64,000 nucleotides of DNA from Chrysemys picta bellii. Lineage: Eukaryota > Chordata > Testudines > Emydidae. The DNA is taken from positions 12,381,441 to 12,445,440 of the forward strand of contig NC_088795.1 of assembly GCF_011386835.1 (NCBI RefSeq), given 5' to 3'. The position numbers were made by a program, and so were the translations under genes. The notes under the pieces are model-generated. The model was not told the DNA's origin. It saw only the letters and a program-made list of their open reading frames with translations, and did no database searches. This document shows, one piece after another, positions 1-11,530 of the stretch (positions within the stretch are counted from its first letter, which is position 1; the number at the start of each line of letters is the position of its first letter).

Positions 1-271
1 AAGGAAAAGCGGGGCTGATTGGGGAAAGCAGCCTCATCTGGGGGCCACGCCCCAATCAGGCCGAGGCTGGCTTAATGAGGGCCCAGCTGGCTCTTATAAG
101 AGGGCTGGGGCCAGAAGTCAGAGAAAGACTCTCTCTAGCTTTGAGAGGGAGGGACCTGGCTGCAGGGAGCTGAGAGAAGGTACCTGGAGTGGAGCAGGGC
201 TGCGGGGGAGGCCAAGGGAGCTGAGGAGCTCGGGCCTGGAAACCCCCCAGGCTGTGGCCTAGTGGAAGGCC
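1..271 (-). repeat. Fragment of interspersed repeat family R1
   Basis: This GC-rich stretch reads as a diverged reverse complement of parts of the segments near 5400-5725 and 31560-31897. Shared signatures include the AGCTGGCTCTTATAAGAGGG type block and the CCTGGAGTGGAGCAGGG type block. No coding potential is credible. The family is unnamed here; it is recognised only from recurrence inside the window. Confidence 0.5.
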
Positions 272-274
272 AAT

Positions 275-1617
275 ATGAAAACTTTCCCTTTATTGCTGAG
301 ATACTGGACACCTGAACATGGGGTCCAAGATAAACTGTTAGACTTCTATGAGCAAAGCGAAGAGACTTCAGAGGCAATAAGCAACACATTACTTGAAAAA
401 CTTGCAACACACAAACTAGACCTAAACAAAGTGTCTTCCTACTGTGCTAATAATGCAAACGTGAATTATGGAAAGTGACAATCAGTGTACCAGAATTAAA
501 AATACAAAACGAAAATATCTGGCCTGCAAACTGCCCTGCCCATGTTGTGCACAATGCCGTGAACCATGGTAGCAGTACCCTACAAGTTGACATTGAGCCT
601 CTGGTGATTAAGACGTTCAGTCATTTCAGCAGTTCTGCTAAGAGAGTAGCAGCATTGAAGGATATGTTTGACTTTGTGGATATGGAGTATTCCACTTTAC
701 TGCGCCACGTTCCGACACGCTGCTTGAGTCTTTTCCCAGCTGTAAACAGGCTTGTTAAGTGCTACTTTGTTTCTCTGGGCAGTGAGAAGTGCCCAAAATT
801 TCTATGGATGCTCTTCTCGGACATGGAAAACGGTGACCAAGGTGAGGGGCCTAGCAAAGTTGAGGTTCATCTGTTTTTCCTCCAGAATGTCCTGAAAATC
901 TTCAATGTTACTGTGCTCTGTTTGGAAAATGAGACTATGACAGCATGTGAAGTATATGCCGTAACGAATATTCTGAGAATTAAACTTCAGCAACAGAAGA
1001 ATGACAAATTCTTTGGCTCCAGAGTGGCAAATGTATTAACTGAGATGCTGCCTGTCACTGCTGCATGTCTCCGGAAAGATTTCATGAAATTTTATGATGT
1101 GTCGACCCTATATTTGGAGAAATGGTTTGATTTTTCAGCAGCTGGCTACTTGTTCAATACCCAGTGCTTGAACATCAAAGTTAATAGGGCATTCGAATAC
1201 AGGGATCTGTCTGCGGCCGTGACAGCTGTAAACCTCCAGAAACAGTGAATCTTGATCACCTCTATGATGAGTACTGTATCATCAGACATCGACTCCAAGT
1301 TGGAGCCTGGAAACTACGCAGTTGGGGAACTCTGGTCTCAAATACTGAGAAACAAGGATGGTAGCACTGAATTTCTGGACATGACAAAGCTGGTGTCATA
1401 CGTGCTCAGTATACCAGTCAGCAACGCATACACAGAGCATGTATTTTCAATCCTGAAAGGTGCCTGGACTCATGTCCGGAATAAAAGCAGCGCAGACTTG
1501 GTGCAGAGTGAAACCCTTGTCAAAATGAATTTCTGGATGAGTTGCAAGGACTTCTACAGCTTTGTGATTGCACAAAAGCAAGTCCTGACTATGGCAAAGT
1601 CATCCAAGAAGTACTAG
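275..1617 (+). pseudogene. hAT-transposase-derived protein (KIAA1586-like), frameshifted
   Basis: Three consecutive open segments (275-478, 475-1248, 1252-1617) together read like the catalytic and dimerisation regions of a hAT transposase. The central segment has a CPAHVVHN motif followed by an [18 protein letters not shown] stretch, as in vertebrate hAT-derived proteins of the KIAA1586/ZBED type. The last segment has the hAT C-terminal dimerisation signature (IPVSNAYTEHVFS). Frame changes occur near 475 and again around 1248-1300, where a different frame reads on for about 50 bases, and a stop sits at 1246-1248. No BED zinc finger is seen upstream. An AATAAA follows at 1670-1675. It is probably a dead transposon or a retrocopy of a domesticated gene; no intact protein can be made from it. 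Confidence 0.7.
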
Positions 1618-1669
1618 ACTTCTGGCATGTCTGAGAGGTATACAAAATGGGAAGTTGATTTGTTGACAG

Positions 1670-1675
1670 AATAAA
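1670..1675 (+). promoter_or_regulatory. Polyadenylation signal AATAAA
   Basis: A canonical AATAAA lies about 50 bases after the last stop of the hAT-derived pseudogene. It fits either a transposon transcript end or a retrocopied 3' end. Confidence 0.4.
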
Positions 1676-2152
1676 AAACCCGACCTTTTACCCCTGTTTG
1701 TTTAGTGTACAACTAAATCTGTATGTTTAAATATGGATTACAGCTAAGTCTACAATGTAGTCAGGGAGGCCGTGACACTCACTGATTCCAGACCTCTCTG
1801 ACTTGGTTTGCTTCAGCCACTGACAGCTGCAAGCAGGACTGTGGGCCTCCCCTCTGCGACTGCGGCTGGGGCTGCAGCCAGGGCTCAAACTGCGACCCTT
1901 CGCTCCCCTGCCCTGCAACTGGGTCTGACTTTGCAACCAGGATCCTGCGCCCCTGTCCTGCGGCTTCAGCCGAGGGCTGGGCTGGAGCCCTGTGCCCCTG
2001 GCCCTGTGGCTTCTGCTGGAGGCAGGAGCTGGGGCCTTGAGTCCTTACCCCGTGGTGCAGGCTGCAGCAGAGGCCATACACCCCTCTTCCTCTCATGGAT
2101 CCGGTCGGGGCTGTGCACCTGTGGCTCTCCCCCCCACCCCGACCCCTCCGCT
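1676..2152. other. GC-rich stretch without a supported gene
   Basis: The stretch is rich in CTGC and CAGCC motifs and looks repeat-derived. Open frames occur on both strands but have low-complexity composition and no recognisable domain. Confidence 0.4.
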
Positions 2153-2243
2153 CACCTAATGTATCCTGATATTTCACTCTTGCGATCTGGTCACCCTACC
2201 TCCCACCCCCGTCCCGATTTTTCACACTTGCTGTCTGGTCACC
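2153..2243 (-). mobile_element. Partial copies of the GGTGACCAG MITE
   Basis: Two partial, side-by-side copies of the 3' part of the element seen complete at 6626-6745 are present. Both carry the CTGGTCACCC terminal motif, and one carries the CCCGATTTTTCACA internal block. Confidence 0.55.
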
Positions 2244-2479
2244 CAACTGGTATCTTTAATATGAATAAATGAAATAATAATACTTCCCAAAGGGGAAAAG
2301 TTCCAGAAACTCTGTGAAGTCCACTCAGGACTTGGTTGTTGGTTGTATGTGATAGATGTTCAGATCCCATGCGGATGGGCAGCAGTATAAAATGTAAGAT
2401 CAATAGAATAATAATATATTCACCTAATGTTTTATATCTTCAAAACATGGTAAAAAAACAACACGAATTGACCTTCACA

Positions 2480-2619
2480 ACACCCCTGAGAAACATATTG
2501 TTTTCCCGTCTCACAGCTGAGAAAGATCAGGCACAAACCATGTTGAGCAATTTGCTCAAGACCGCACAGCAAGACAGTGGGAAAGACAAGATCTCATAGT
2601 TACAGGCTGTCAGACTGTC
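2480..2619 (+). repeat. MIR/CORE-SINE-like remnant
   Basis: The order 'CTCACAGCTGAGAAAGATCAGGCACA ... TTGCTCAAGACC.CACAGC' follows the conserved core of MIR-type SINEs. It is truncated on the right where the hAT element at 2628 has inserted. Confidence 0.5.
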
Positions 2620-2627
2620 CATTAGAC

Positions 2628-3550
2628 CAGTCATTTTCAAACTTCTGGCGACCCAGTTGAAGAAAATTGTTGATGCCCGCGACCCAGTGGAGCTGGGGAT
2701 GAGGGATTTGGGGTGTGGGAGGGGCTCAGGGCTGGTGTGTGGGGGTGAGGGCTGCGGGGCGGGGCTTGGAATGAGGGATTTAGGGTGTGGGAGGGGGCTC
2801 TGGGCTGGAGCAGGGGGTTAGGGTGCAGGAGGGGGTCAGGGCTCTGGGTTGGGGGTGCAGGCTCTGGGCTGAGACCTGGGATGAGGGATTTGGGGTGCAG
2901 GAAGGGGCTCCATGTTTGGAGGGGCTCAGGGCTGGGGAAGGGGGTTGGGGTGCGGGAAGGGGTCAGGGCTCTGGGCTGGGGGTGCAGGTTCTGGGGTGGG
3001 GCCGGGGATGAGGGTTGGCGTGCAGGAAGGGGCTCCGGGTTTGGGGGGTGCTCAGGGCTGGGGCAGGGGATTGGGGCAGGGGCTTACCTTGGGCAGCTCC
3101 CTGTCAGCGGTGCAGCAGGGGTGCTAAGGCAGGCTTCCTGCCTGTCCTGGCATCGTGGACTGTGCTGCACCCCAGAAGCGGGCAGCAGCAGGTCCAGCTC
3201 CTAGGCGGAGGCACGGAAGCAGCTCCACGTGGCTCTTGCCCGCAGGCACTGCCTCCCACCAGCTCCCATTGGCCGGGAACCAGCCAATAGGAGTGTGGAG
3301 CCGGTGCTCGGGGCGGGGGCAGTGCGTGTAGCCCCAAGGCCCCCCTGTCTAGGAGCCGGACCTGCTGCTGGCCACTTCCAGGGCGCAGCGCGGTGTCAGA
3401 ACAGGTAGGGACTAGCCTGTCTTAGCCGGGCAACACCACCGCTAGGACTTTTCATGGCCCAGTCGGCGGTGCTGACCAGAGCAAGGCGACCCAGTGCCTG
3501 ACATGCCGCGACCCAGTACTGGGTCGCGACCCGCAGTTTGAAAACCACTG
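2628..3550. mobile_element. Non-autonomous hAT element with GC-rich interior
   Basis: The ends are inverted copies: the left begins CAGTCATTTTCAAACTT, the right ends AGTTTGAAAACCACTG. The flanks CATTAGAC (2620-2627) and CATTCCAC (3551-3558) fit an 8-bp duplication with two changes. The interior has no transposase frame. It is dominated by imperfect G-rich tandem units (about 2680-3090). Both ends carry GCGACCCAG motifs. Confidence 0.75.
2680..3090 (+). repeat. Imperfect G-rich minisatellite inside the hAT element
   Basis: Variants of GGGCTGGGGAAGGGG, GGGGTGCAGGAAGGGG and GGGTCAGGGCTCTGGG recur in varied order. Runs of G could form quadruplexes on the + strand; that is inference. Confidence 0.6.
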
Positions 3551-3558
3551 CATTCCAC

Positions 3559-4781
3559 TGTGCTGCACCTCTCAAACACATCTTAATACTGCAATATGTA
3601 TCCAGCCCTGCTTAAAGCATGTTGAATACGTTGCTGCATATTCCAGAGCAGCTGATAACTTATTCCAAACCCAGTGAGTGGTAGCCGAGAAAGCAGCAGA
3701 GCGCTGGAGAAGGATTGAAGGGACCTCTGAGCTAGAGAGGAGCTACATACTGACCCCTTTGGTGTGTTGAACTTCCATAGATGTAAATGTAAGTACCAGG
3801 TGCTGCCTAAGGTCCTAGGGCCAGTTAGAGGGTGTCAGTGTTTGGGTCAATACTACTGAGTCTAACCACCATTTAACTCCGCCAGCTTCACTCACACCAA
3901 AGGCCTTATTCTCAGTTACACTAAGGCCCCTCTCCATGACGCCGGCTACAAAACAAGGGCCTCCAACTGGGTACAAATGTCATAGTCGTTTAAAAGTGCC
4001 TTAGTATATCTGAGAATCAGGCCCAATGACTCCAAAAGTAGTGTGGGTGGGTGTTACAATTGCACTCCCAGACGTACGGACCTGGAGGAAGTTATGCAGG
4101 TTATCAGTTCAACGGGAAAAGGCTTTTGACCGTGTTCAATGAGAGTGATGTTTGGCCCATCCCCAATGGCAAGACTTTGCAATAAACATGAAATATACAT
4201 ATGAAGAAATCCAGGACATAAGTCACAGCTGCAGCACACTCCCCACTTCCACATCGGAGTTGTGTCATAGGAGAAGTGTAAAATACATCTGAAAATACAG
4301 TGCTGTAAATATATGGAGTTTAACAGCATGATGGATCAGAAAGGGGGCTGGAGACCGGCCAAAGTAGGAAGAAGTCTGGGGAAGCAGCAAGGAGTCTGAG
4401 GGAGCCACCCTTGGCTGATTACTACAGTGTCTCTGACTGGAACCCAGAGCAGAGGGAGGGCCTGGGTTCCCTTACTGGCCACTGAGGAAAGTGGGGTGAA
4501 ACCCCCTTGATATAAAGGTAAGGACTACTGGAATCCCTGAGGCAAGGACCACTGGGGCCGGAGTGAGGAGCTGAAACCTAACACAAGATGACTGAACTAT
4601 TTGTTGGGTCTGAATGTGCCTTGGCTGTAGGGCTGAGGCAGCGGGTCAAGTTGACCCCCGCAAGGCTGGAGCAGTCGGCAGCAGGGGGAGAGCCTGCCAT
4701 GCCCAGCCACGAGGGGAGGAGCAGGCCAGTGAGTCTCACATCTACCCCACCGTTCCATTACCTTGTTACATCCAGACAGAC
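3559..4781. other. Intergenic, no supported gene
   Basis: No exon-like or RNA gene structure was recognised. The 4330-4590 part has a repeat-like purine-rich composition resembling other turtle interspersed sequence, without a clear family match inside the window. Confidence 0.4.
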
Positions 4782-4783
4782 TA

Positions 4784-4902
4784 GAGTTGCCAACCCTTCA
4801 GGATTGCCCTGGAGTCTCCAGGAATTAAAAGTTAATCTTTAGTTAAAGATTATATCATGTGATGAAAACTCCAGGAATACGTCCAGCCAAAATTGGCAAC
4901 TC
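4784..4902. mobile_element. TA-flanked MITE (Tc1/mariner type)
   Basis: The element begins GAGTTGCCAA and ends TTGGCAACTC, perfect inverted termini, with TA on both sides (4782-4783 and 4903-4904). It is 119 bp long and internally AT-rich. It contains no coding capacity and was mobilised, if ever, in trans. Confidence 0.8.
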
Positions 4903-4989
4903 TAAGACGGACAGATGCCATCGCGTTATGTGTCGGGTTTTGCTTGGCCAACTAAAACTTCTATAATAATCACCGTATGTACAAAGTGA

Positions 4990-5725
4990 CCCCTATATGC
5001 AAAGAGGACACTGTAGCAAAGTCCCTCCCCAGCACGGCACTCACCGGCACGGCACTTCCTTCTGGTCATCTTGGGAATTAGCTCTCCAGCATACAGAGCG
5101 CCTTTTGCAGGCCGGTGTCTCGCCTGCCTCAGGCCCCATGTCCCTCCCAGACCCCGGTGCCCCTTTCCTCGGGGTTCTGCCCCAGCAGTACCCCACACTC
5201 CAGGTCTCCCCTCCCAGGGGAACCCCCAACCCTCTCACCCACCTTGCCTCAGTGGCTACTGCCAGTCGTCATCTAGCCCTCGTTCCCTGGGGCAGACGGC
5301 AGTCTGTAATGGGCACTCATCATCGGCAAGGGGGTAGGACCTACTGCCTTTGCCTATTCCCAGGTTGTATCTCTGCAGCCCCAGTACCTCTGTAGGCCTG
5401 CACCAAGGCCTGCAGCCTGGGGGTTTACCAGGCTGGAGCTCCCCAGCTCCCTTTGCCCTTTTCCCCAGCCTTGCTTGGCTTCAGGTACCTTGTGCTCCCA
5501 GGTAGCTAGGCCCTTCTCACTGCAGGGCTAGAGTAAGACTCTTCTAGCTCCTGGCCCCCAGCCCTCTTATCAGCGCCAGCTGGGCCCTAATTGAGCTGGC
5601 CACAGCTGTGGCTGCTTCCCCAATCAGCCTAGCTTGGCTGCTTTCACTCCTTTTCCAAGCCACAGCCCTCTCCAGGGCTGCTTTTAACCGGTTCTGCAGG
5701 AGTGGGGCAACTGCCCCACTACAGG
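4990..5725 (+). repeat. Interspersed repeat R1, near full-length copy
   Basis: About 735 bp match 31160-31897 in the same orientation and order, from the GGGAATTAGCTCT block through CAGGCCGGTGTCTCGCCTG to the closing CAACTGCCCCACTACA. Both copies lack a lasting open frame. It could be an LTR-type or non-autonomous element; termini and target duplications were not resolved. Confidence 0.65.
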
Positions 5726-6185
5726 GACATACAGAGCCTCTGGCATGGTGGGGAGGGCATGGGGGACACACAGAGCCCTTGGCATCATGTGTGAGAGGGA
5801 ATGGGGGACAGAGAGCCCCTGGACTGGTGTGGGAGGAAAATGGGGGGCACACCGAACCCCTGGTATGATGTGTGGGGTGCAGGGAACCCCTGAAATGGAG
5901 GAGGATGGGAGGGTGGCACACAGGAAGCTTGTGGCAGGAATGGATGTGTGTGCAATGCACTAAGGCTAAAGAAAATGAAGTTAGTGGGGAAATAATGAAG
6001 CTCCATGTAAAACCTGGGGGTACTGCAGCATCCCCCACACCCCTAGCTCCCACGCCTATGCCTGGGGATGGATGTTTTTCTCCATGGTGATGCACTGGAG
6101 ATGACCATTGGCTAAGAGGGAACACAATACCACTTAGGAGGCCCTTTTGAAGTAAACAGCTTCTACCAACCAGCAGCATAATCCC
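5726..6185. other. Intergenic, no supported gene
   Basis: The first part (5726-5930) has loosely repeated GGGGGACACAGAGCCC-type units. No domain or splice structure was recognised. Confidence 0.4.
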
Positions 6186-6330
6186 ATGGATAGGGCACCG
6201 GAAAGGGACTCAGGTCATCTGAGTTCTCCTGGCTCTGCCATTGACAAGCTGGGGGATCTTGATCCAGTCATTTCACGGCTCTGTGCCTCTGCTCTGCCAT
6301 CTGCAGCAGATGATATGAAACAGTGTGATT
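6186..6330 (+). repeat. MIR/CORE-SINE 5' part
   Basis: The succession of a GGGACTCAGG..CATCTGAGTTC block, CTGGCTCTGCCATTGACA, and then CACGGCTCTGTGCCTC matches the order of a MIR-type SINE. It is degraded and truncated at the 3' side. Confidence 0.6.
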
Positions 6331-6625
6331 TAATTATTAACCAGTCTAAGTTATTAACCAATCAGGATGTGTTTTCTATGTTAGCTGATCAATTGTAGCT
6401 GATATAATAATACTTGGTCAGTCATTGTGCTGTGAGAATAATATATATATAAAACAACTAAAATATACATAAAACTAAATATTTCCCCTGTCATACTGTT
6501 TAAATATGAATATCTAGGACTGTAAAGTAAATGAAACTATGAATTCACACGACTGTGGTTCTTTTGGATAATGTTGATCACCAATTTGGCTCCTGAACCA
6601 CTGAGGTCTATTACTGCCGTAAATA

Positions 6626-6745
6626 AGGTGACCAGACAGCAAATGTGAAAAATCGGGACAGGGAGTGGGGGGTAATAGGAACCTATATAAGAAAAAGACC
6701 CCAAAATTGGGACTGTCCCTATAAAATCGGGACAGCTGGTCACCC
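6626..6745 (+). mobile_element. TA-flanked MITE with GGTGACCAG termini
   Basis: The inverted ends AGGTGACCAG and CTGGTCACCC are flanked by TA (6624-6625 and 6746-6747). The interior has two mirrored AAATCGGGACAG blocks. The length of 120 bp and TA duplication point to Tc1/mariner mobilisation. Partial relatives lie at 2153-2243. Confidence 0.8.
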
Positions 6746-6747
6746 TA

Positions 6748-7518
6748 GCCTTAAACCCTCTGTTTCTTGCCCCCTTGTATCTATTTCTGCATATTTCACG
6801 TACAACCCATTAGAGCCCTCTGCTGGAAATCTCTGTAACGGAGCAGGATTGTATAGCTTAGTCTCAAAATGCAAAGTCATGTTTTTTCTCTTTCTTTGTG
6901 GTCATAGATTTTGTGACTTACACTTTCTTTGTGTTTATTTTTTTTTTAATAGCCAGGCACCAAGGGGTGTCCTAGCCCTGGTAGCTGGGAAATACAATCC
7001 CAGCTTGAGTTTCTCCAACCTCATGGCAGACGTGTTCCTCAACAGGAAATAAAATCTCTACGTGGATTTCTTGACATCAATCGAAAGGAAGGTCAATGTT
7101 ATGCTCACGGATTGAGTTGCTGAGGATGGAGGGCCAATGCAGGATGCCGGTATTGGAGAATAATCAAATAGGGTTTGATTTTCATAACTCACACAAGTAG
7201 GCACTCTAGAGGCACGAGGCATGTTAGATTATATTCTGCACCTTTTGATTCAGCAGATCTGGCTGTAGGCGGGCTCACCATATTTCTACGTACTTTTGGC
7301 AAATAAGTGTCACTTGCACCTGTGTTTTTTACATAGGTCTCTGCATTTTTGGCCTTCCAGGTACTTAATTCTGGAAGGCTATCCAAAAAGAAGTTTCCTT
7401 TCCTACTCTTTCATTACTGGGTAGAACATAGAGTAGCAGAGCAACTGTGATTGGTGTTCAGACCCCGATGTAAGAAAGCACTAAACCACTGTTTAACTTT
7501 TGTCTTCAGTGGGACTTA
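6748..7518. other. Intergenic, no supported gene
   Basis: Contains a T-rich run near 6930. Open frames are short with no domain; nothing else was recognised. Confidence 0.4.
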
Positions 7519-7526
7519 CTTATGTG

Positions 7527-7827
7527 CAGCGGCGGCTCCAAGCACCAGTGCTCCAAGCGTGTGCCTGGGGCGGCAAGCTGCGGGGGGCGCCCTGCCGGTC
7601 CTGGGAGGGCGGCAGTCAGGCTGCCTTTGGCGGCATGCCTGTGGGAGGTCCGCCAGTCCCGCGGATTCGGCGGCAATTCGGTGGTGGGTATGCCAAAGCC
7701 ATGGGACCACCAGACCTCCCGCAGGCATGCCGCCAAATCCGCGGGACTGGGGACCTCCCGCAGGCGCGCCGCCCAAGGCAGCCTGCCTGCTGTGCTTGGG
7801 GCGGCAAAAAAGCAAGAGCCGCCCCTG
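7527..7827. mobile_element. Short non-autonomous hAT element, perfect 8-bp duplication
   Basis: CTTATGTG stands on both sides (7519-7526 and 7828-7835). The termini CAGCGGCGGCTCC and GAGCCGCCCCTG are inverted copies. The 301-bp interior is GC-rich and largely self-complementary, with GCGGCATGCC and GGCATGCCGC blocks facing each other. The open frames across it are composition artefacts. Confidence 0.85.
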
Positions 7828-7835
7828 CTTATGTG

Positions 7836-9870
7836 TTTAAAGTTAACTAGATAAGTGTTTTGCTGGATTGGGATGTCTATGAGGAATAAATCCTCTGAAA
7901 TTGCATTGGCCGAGGTTTTTTGGACACTATCCTGGTATGTATGTCCAAGGAATAATACATTTGTCCTGCATTTCTCATATCCTCTTACAAGCTAAAAATG
8001 CATCTAGAGCTGTATCCTTTTTGTGGAGTACACATCAGTAAAATGAGCAGTAGTGCTGGAACAATTTTTGTAGTGGGGGTGCTGAAGGCGGAAATCATGT
8101 ATTTTTGGTCTGTTATTACTACTTCAAGCCAGGGGGTGCGGCAGCATCCCGAGTTCCAGCTCTTATGAAAATGAGAGGCTTGTCATGTTACAGTTTTTCT
8201 GCTGAAGCGTTATCCAGATTAGCTGACTTGTTGCAGCCAGGCCGTGATAGTCGTTTCAGTGCACCAAGAGGTCAACCACCTCACAAAAGAATGTTGCAAC
8301 CCTTGCAACAGAATGGAAATGTGTGTATCATAAAAATAAAGTGAAAAACTTTTTCACTTATATTAGTAAGCTGTGTCAGGCTTAGATTACTTATTGCCTG
8401 AAGAATAGCTGTTCTCTCTTATATCCCAGCCCATGTGCAATGCAATTATGCAGCCATGCAAACAACCCCATAATTCTAGATTTTCAAAAAACATGCTGCG
8501 TCATTTTGTTCCAGAAGCTAAGCTTTTATAGTTAAAAAAGTCTCTAACTCATTTGGTTATGAAAATAACCCTCAAAGTGGGCCTGAATCTTCAGTCAATC
8601 ACAAGGAAGTGTGAACGCTCCTGTTCACTTCAATGGGGGTGTTAACACTGAGGCCTAATGATGACAATCTAAATGTCATCTTTAATTACATCAGTCCTAT
8701 CATTTCAGCAGAAACGCCAAGCCAGTGGCCTTCCATTGTTGCTAGTACTATCAAAGGTTGCTGGGGTGGGGAATTCTAGCCCTCCTGCCCATAAATGTGA
8801 AATTCTCACTTCCTCTGCCCCAATTCCAATTCTTCTGCTCCCAATTCCAAAAGCCCAAGCCGCCACCTGGATACCAATAATCAAAGCTGCAACCTCCACC
8901 TTCCTGGGTCCCAAAAGCTCCAGTTGTCAAAACCTCCAGCTTTCTCCCAGCAACGTCTATGACGTGGTTAATGCACTTTCAATGCCAAAATATGAAGTAC
9001 ATTCAACATTTGGGGACAATATAAAAAGAATTGAATTTTATATGAAGATAAAGGACACAGAGAATCATGGTTTGGACTGGGCATGCAGTGAGAAGGGGAA
9101 GGTTTAGAATAACAGTGCTGCATGGATCAGGTCCTTCTGGCACAATTTAAGTCTAATGTGCTGCTTAGGATATGGGGTTTTTGATCTGTGTCTCATAGAT
9201 CCTATACTGCTAACAGTTGCTGTCCTTTCTCTACACTGATAGAAATCTGGACATTTAGAGCAAAAAGACCTGGATTCTCTGTCTCTTCCCAAGAAGTTCT
9301 GAGTGACCAGAGTGACTGCATAGCGACAGAGTTCCTAGGTGACTACAGATTTGTTGAAGTAATTTTAAGCAGGTTTATGCAAATAATCAGTGGACTAAAA
9401 CCTTCCCCTTTTGCTAAAAGCCCTGGCTCATATTAGTTATGTTTGAGCACAGGTGTTTTATCCTGTATTTTATCTACTGCACCACTTTTGGAGGATGGCA
9501 GTATTCTGGCAAAGCAACAATTTGGGATGGAAGTTACGTCTTGCTTTTCAAACCCAGAATAATCTCTAATCTAAGCTATGGTGATATCCATTTGCCTACC
9601 AGAGGGCAAATCAAGCCCTTAGTTTAAAGCTATTCACTTCAAAATAAATAAATCCTAGAGTATATTAAGCAAATATTAAGCAAATATCAGAGAAAGTTCT
9701 CACCTTCTTGAGAAAGGGATGAGATGATGTGACTTTGGTTATGCTACATGATTTTTTCCATATATGTTCTCAATTACATTTGGATTTTTAAACTTAGAGC
9801 AGATCACAGAAAGCGGTTTCCTGATAGGGAGTTTTAAGAACATCCTATTAATGAACTGTGCATTGTCAAA
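7836..9870. other. Intergenic, no supported gene
   Basis: AT-rich unique-looking sequence. A 144-codon open frame at 8673-9107 has no recognisable motif and unremarkable composition; I do not call it a gene. Confidence 0.4.
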
Positions 9871-11530
9871 GGGTGTAACAGGGCAGCTGCCTCCTGAGTG
9901 CCCCTTGTGGCCAGGAGTGGCTCTGCAGCTCCCTGTCTCTCTTTCCCCTCTTCAGGGCCCCTTAAGAACTTCACGCAGTCTCTCTCGTGGCTGCCTGGGC
10001 CTAGTTTAATAAGAAAAACACCTCAAGCAATCCCAAAATAAAGTCCATCACCGCATGATTATCTGACAAAGATTTTATAGAAAGTTCACTTCTTTCTTAA
10101 ATTTGTCAGGTAATCATGTAGCAGGCTTTACATTTCCCTATATGCTACATAAGAACCCAGGTAATGACACCTGTGGCACATTCAAAATGGATATATATCT
10201 TATTCCAGCCGCCGTGAAATAGTCTCTCGTTTATCTTGTTTGTATGCATGTGATGTTGGTTTTCTATCCATAATACTCACGATGTTGTGGTTGTCTTTGG
10301 CTGAGATAGCCGAGGATTGGACTGAATTCAAACCAGCAATGTGGGTAGCGTCAGAAAAGGAGTTTGGTGGCTTTGATACCCTTTTGAAAAAGAAGGGAAT
10401 CATCCCATATCTCTATTGATTCCAGATGCAAATGAAATGGATTTTAGCAAAATATTTTTTATTGTTAAAAAAATTGTAGCCAAGTTTACTTCCCTTGAAA
10501 AACAGGCACAGCAATTCTGAGTATTATATACAAAGTCACCCAGAACTGCATCTATCAGCCACTCATCTTCAGTTTTCAACTCCAGGTAGCCCATGAATAG
10601 GTGCCCAGAACGCCATGGATGCAACCTGCCAAATTATGAGCATGTTTTATCATTTTAACAAAGATATAATATTTTTATAGAATGATTGTAACAACCACTA
10701 ATACAAACTTTCAGAAGTAAAAGAGCGGGGGGAGTATAAAAACCATCTTCACCCTGGCTGACATCTTAAAGTGTGACAGCGCACTATATGAAAATGACAG
10801 AGACGTGTCACGATAAAAATAGAATTACTGGTTTTATTGGTGTGCAGTTTTATGGCTAGTGATAAAGATAATGCGTATAAAATCAAGAGTTCAGCATTTA
10901 AAATACTGAAGACATTCTAAATAGTGCAATTGTTTCACAGTCAGTGACATGGCTTCTTGCTATTAACCGTATTGTATTAATAAACACAAACTCTTTTTTG
11001 CATTCTGGGACACTCCAACGTGTACTTTTGCTTCATTCTTTTTTCTGTGATTATGAAAGCCCTCTTGCACGAATAAATGTGACACTGCACAGCTTTTCAA
11101 CGTGAAACTCACAGATGGCATTGCTTTAAAGGCCACTTCAATAACAGCCAAATCCTTGACCCTTCAAAATCAATGAGAGTGTTCCTGTTGACTGTACTGA
11201 GCCCAGGATTCAGCTCCAAGTGCCTCCACAGTAAAGCGCGCAGCATGATCATGCCATAAAACTCACAAGTCTCCTGGTAGTGTGACGGTATATTTACTCC
11301 AGCAGCTTCCTTTCTCAAACTAGCAGTCTGTATATGGGATGAGTCAGTGTGGACAGAGAATGAAAGAGTAAAACAAACTATGAACAGCCTGGCCCTTGGA
11401 GATACATCATGGCTGAGAATTCCGCATGGGGTTAGATGCATTATCTCTGCTTTTCCTATTTGCGCAGTCTGCCGGATGAGCTGTAATGCAAACATTGCAA
11501 CAAATCACAACATATACAATACAGAGAGAT
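9871..11530. other. Intergenic; short repeat fragment, no supported gene
   Basis: The part at 9871-10005 resembles the GC-rich tail of turtle interspersed repeats. The rest is AT-rich. A minus-strand frame (10400-10624) has fair composition but no domain and no convincing splice sites. Confidence 0.35.

Noticed and set aside
2785..3337. Overlapping Gly-rich open frames
   Set aside because: G-rich tandem interior of a hAT element.
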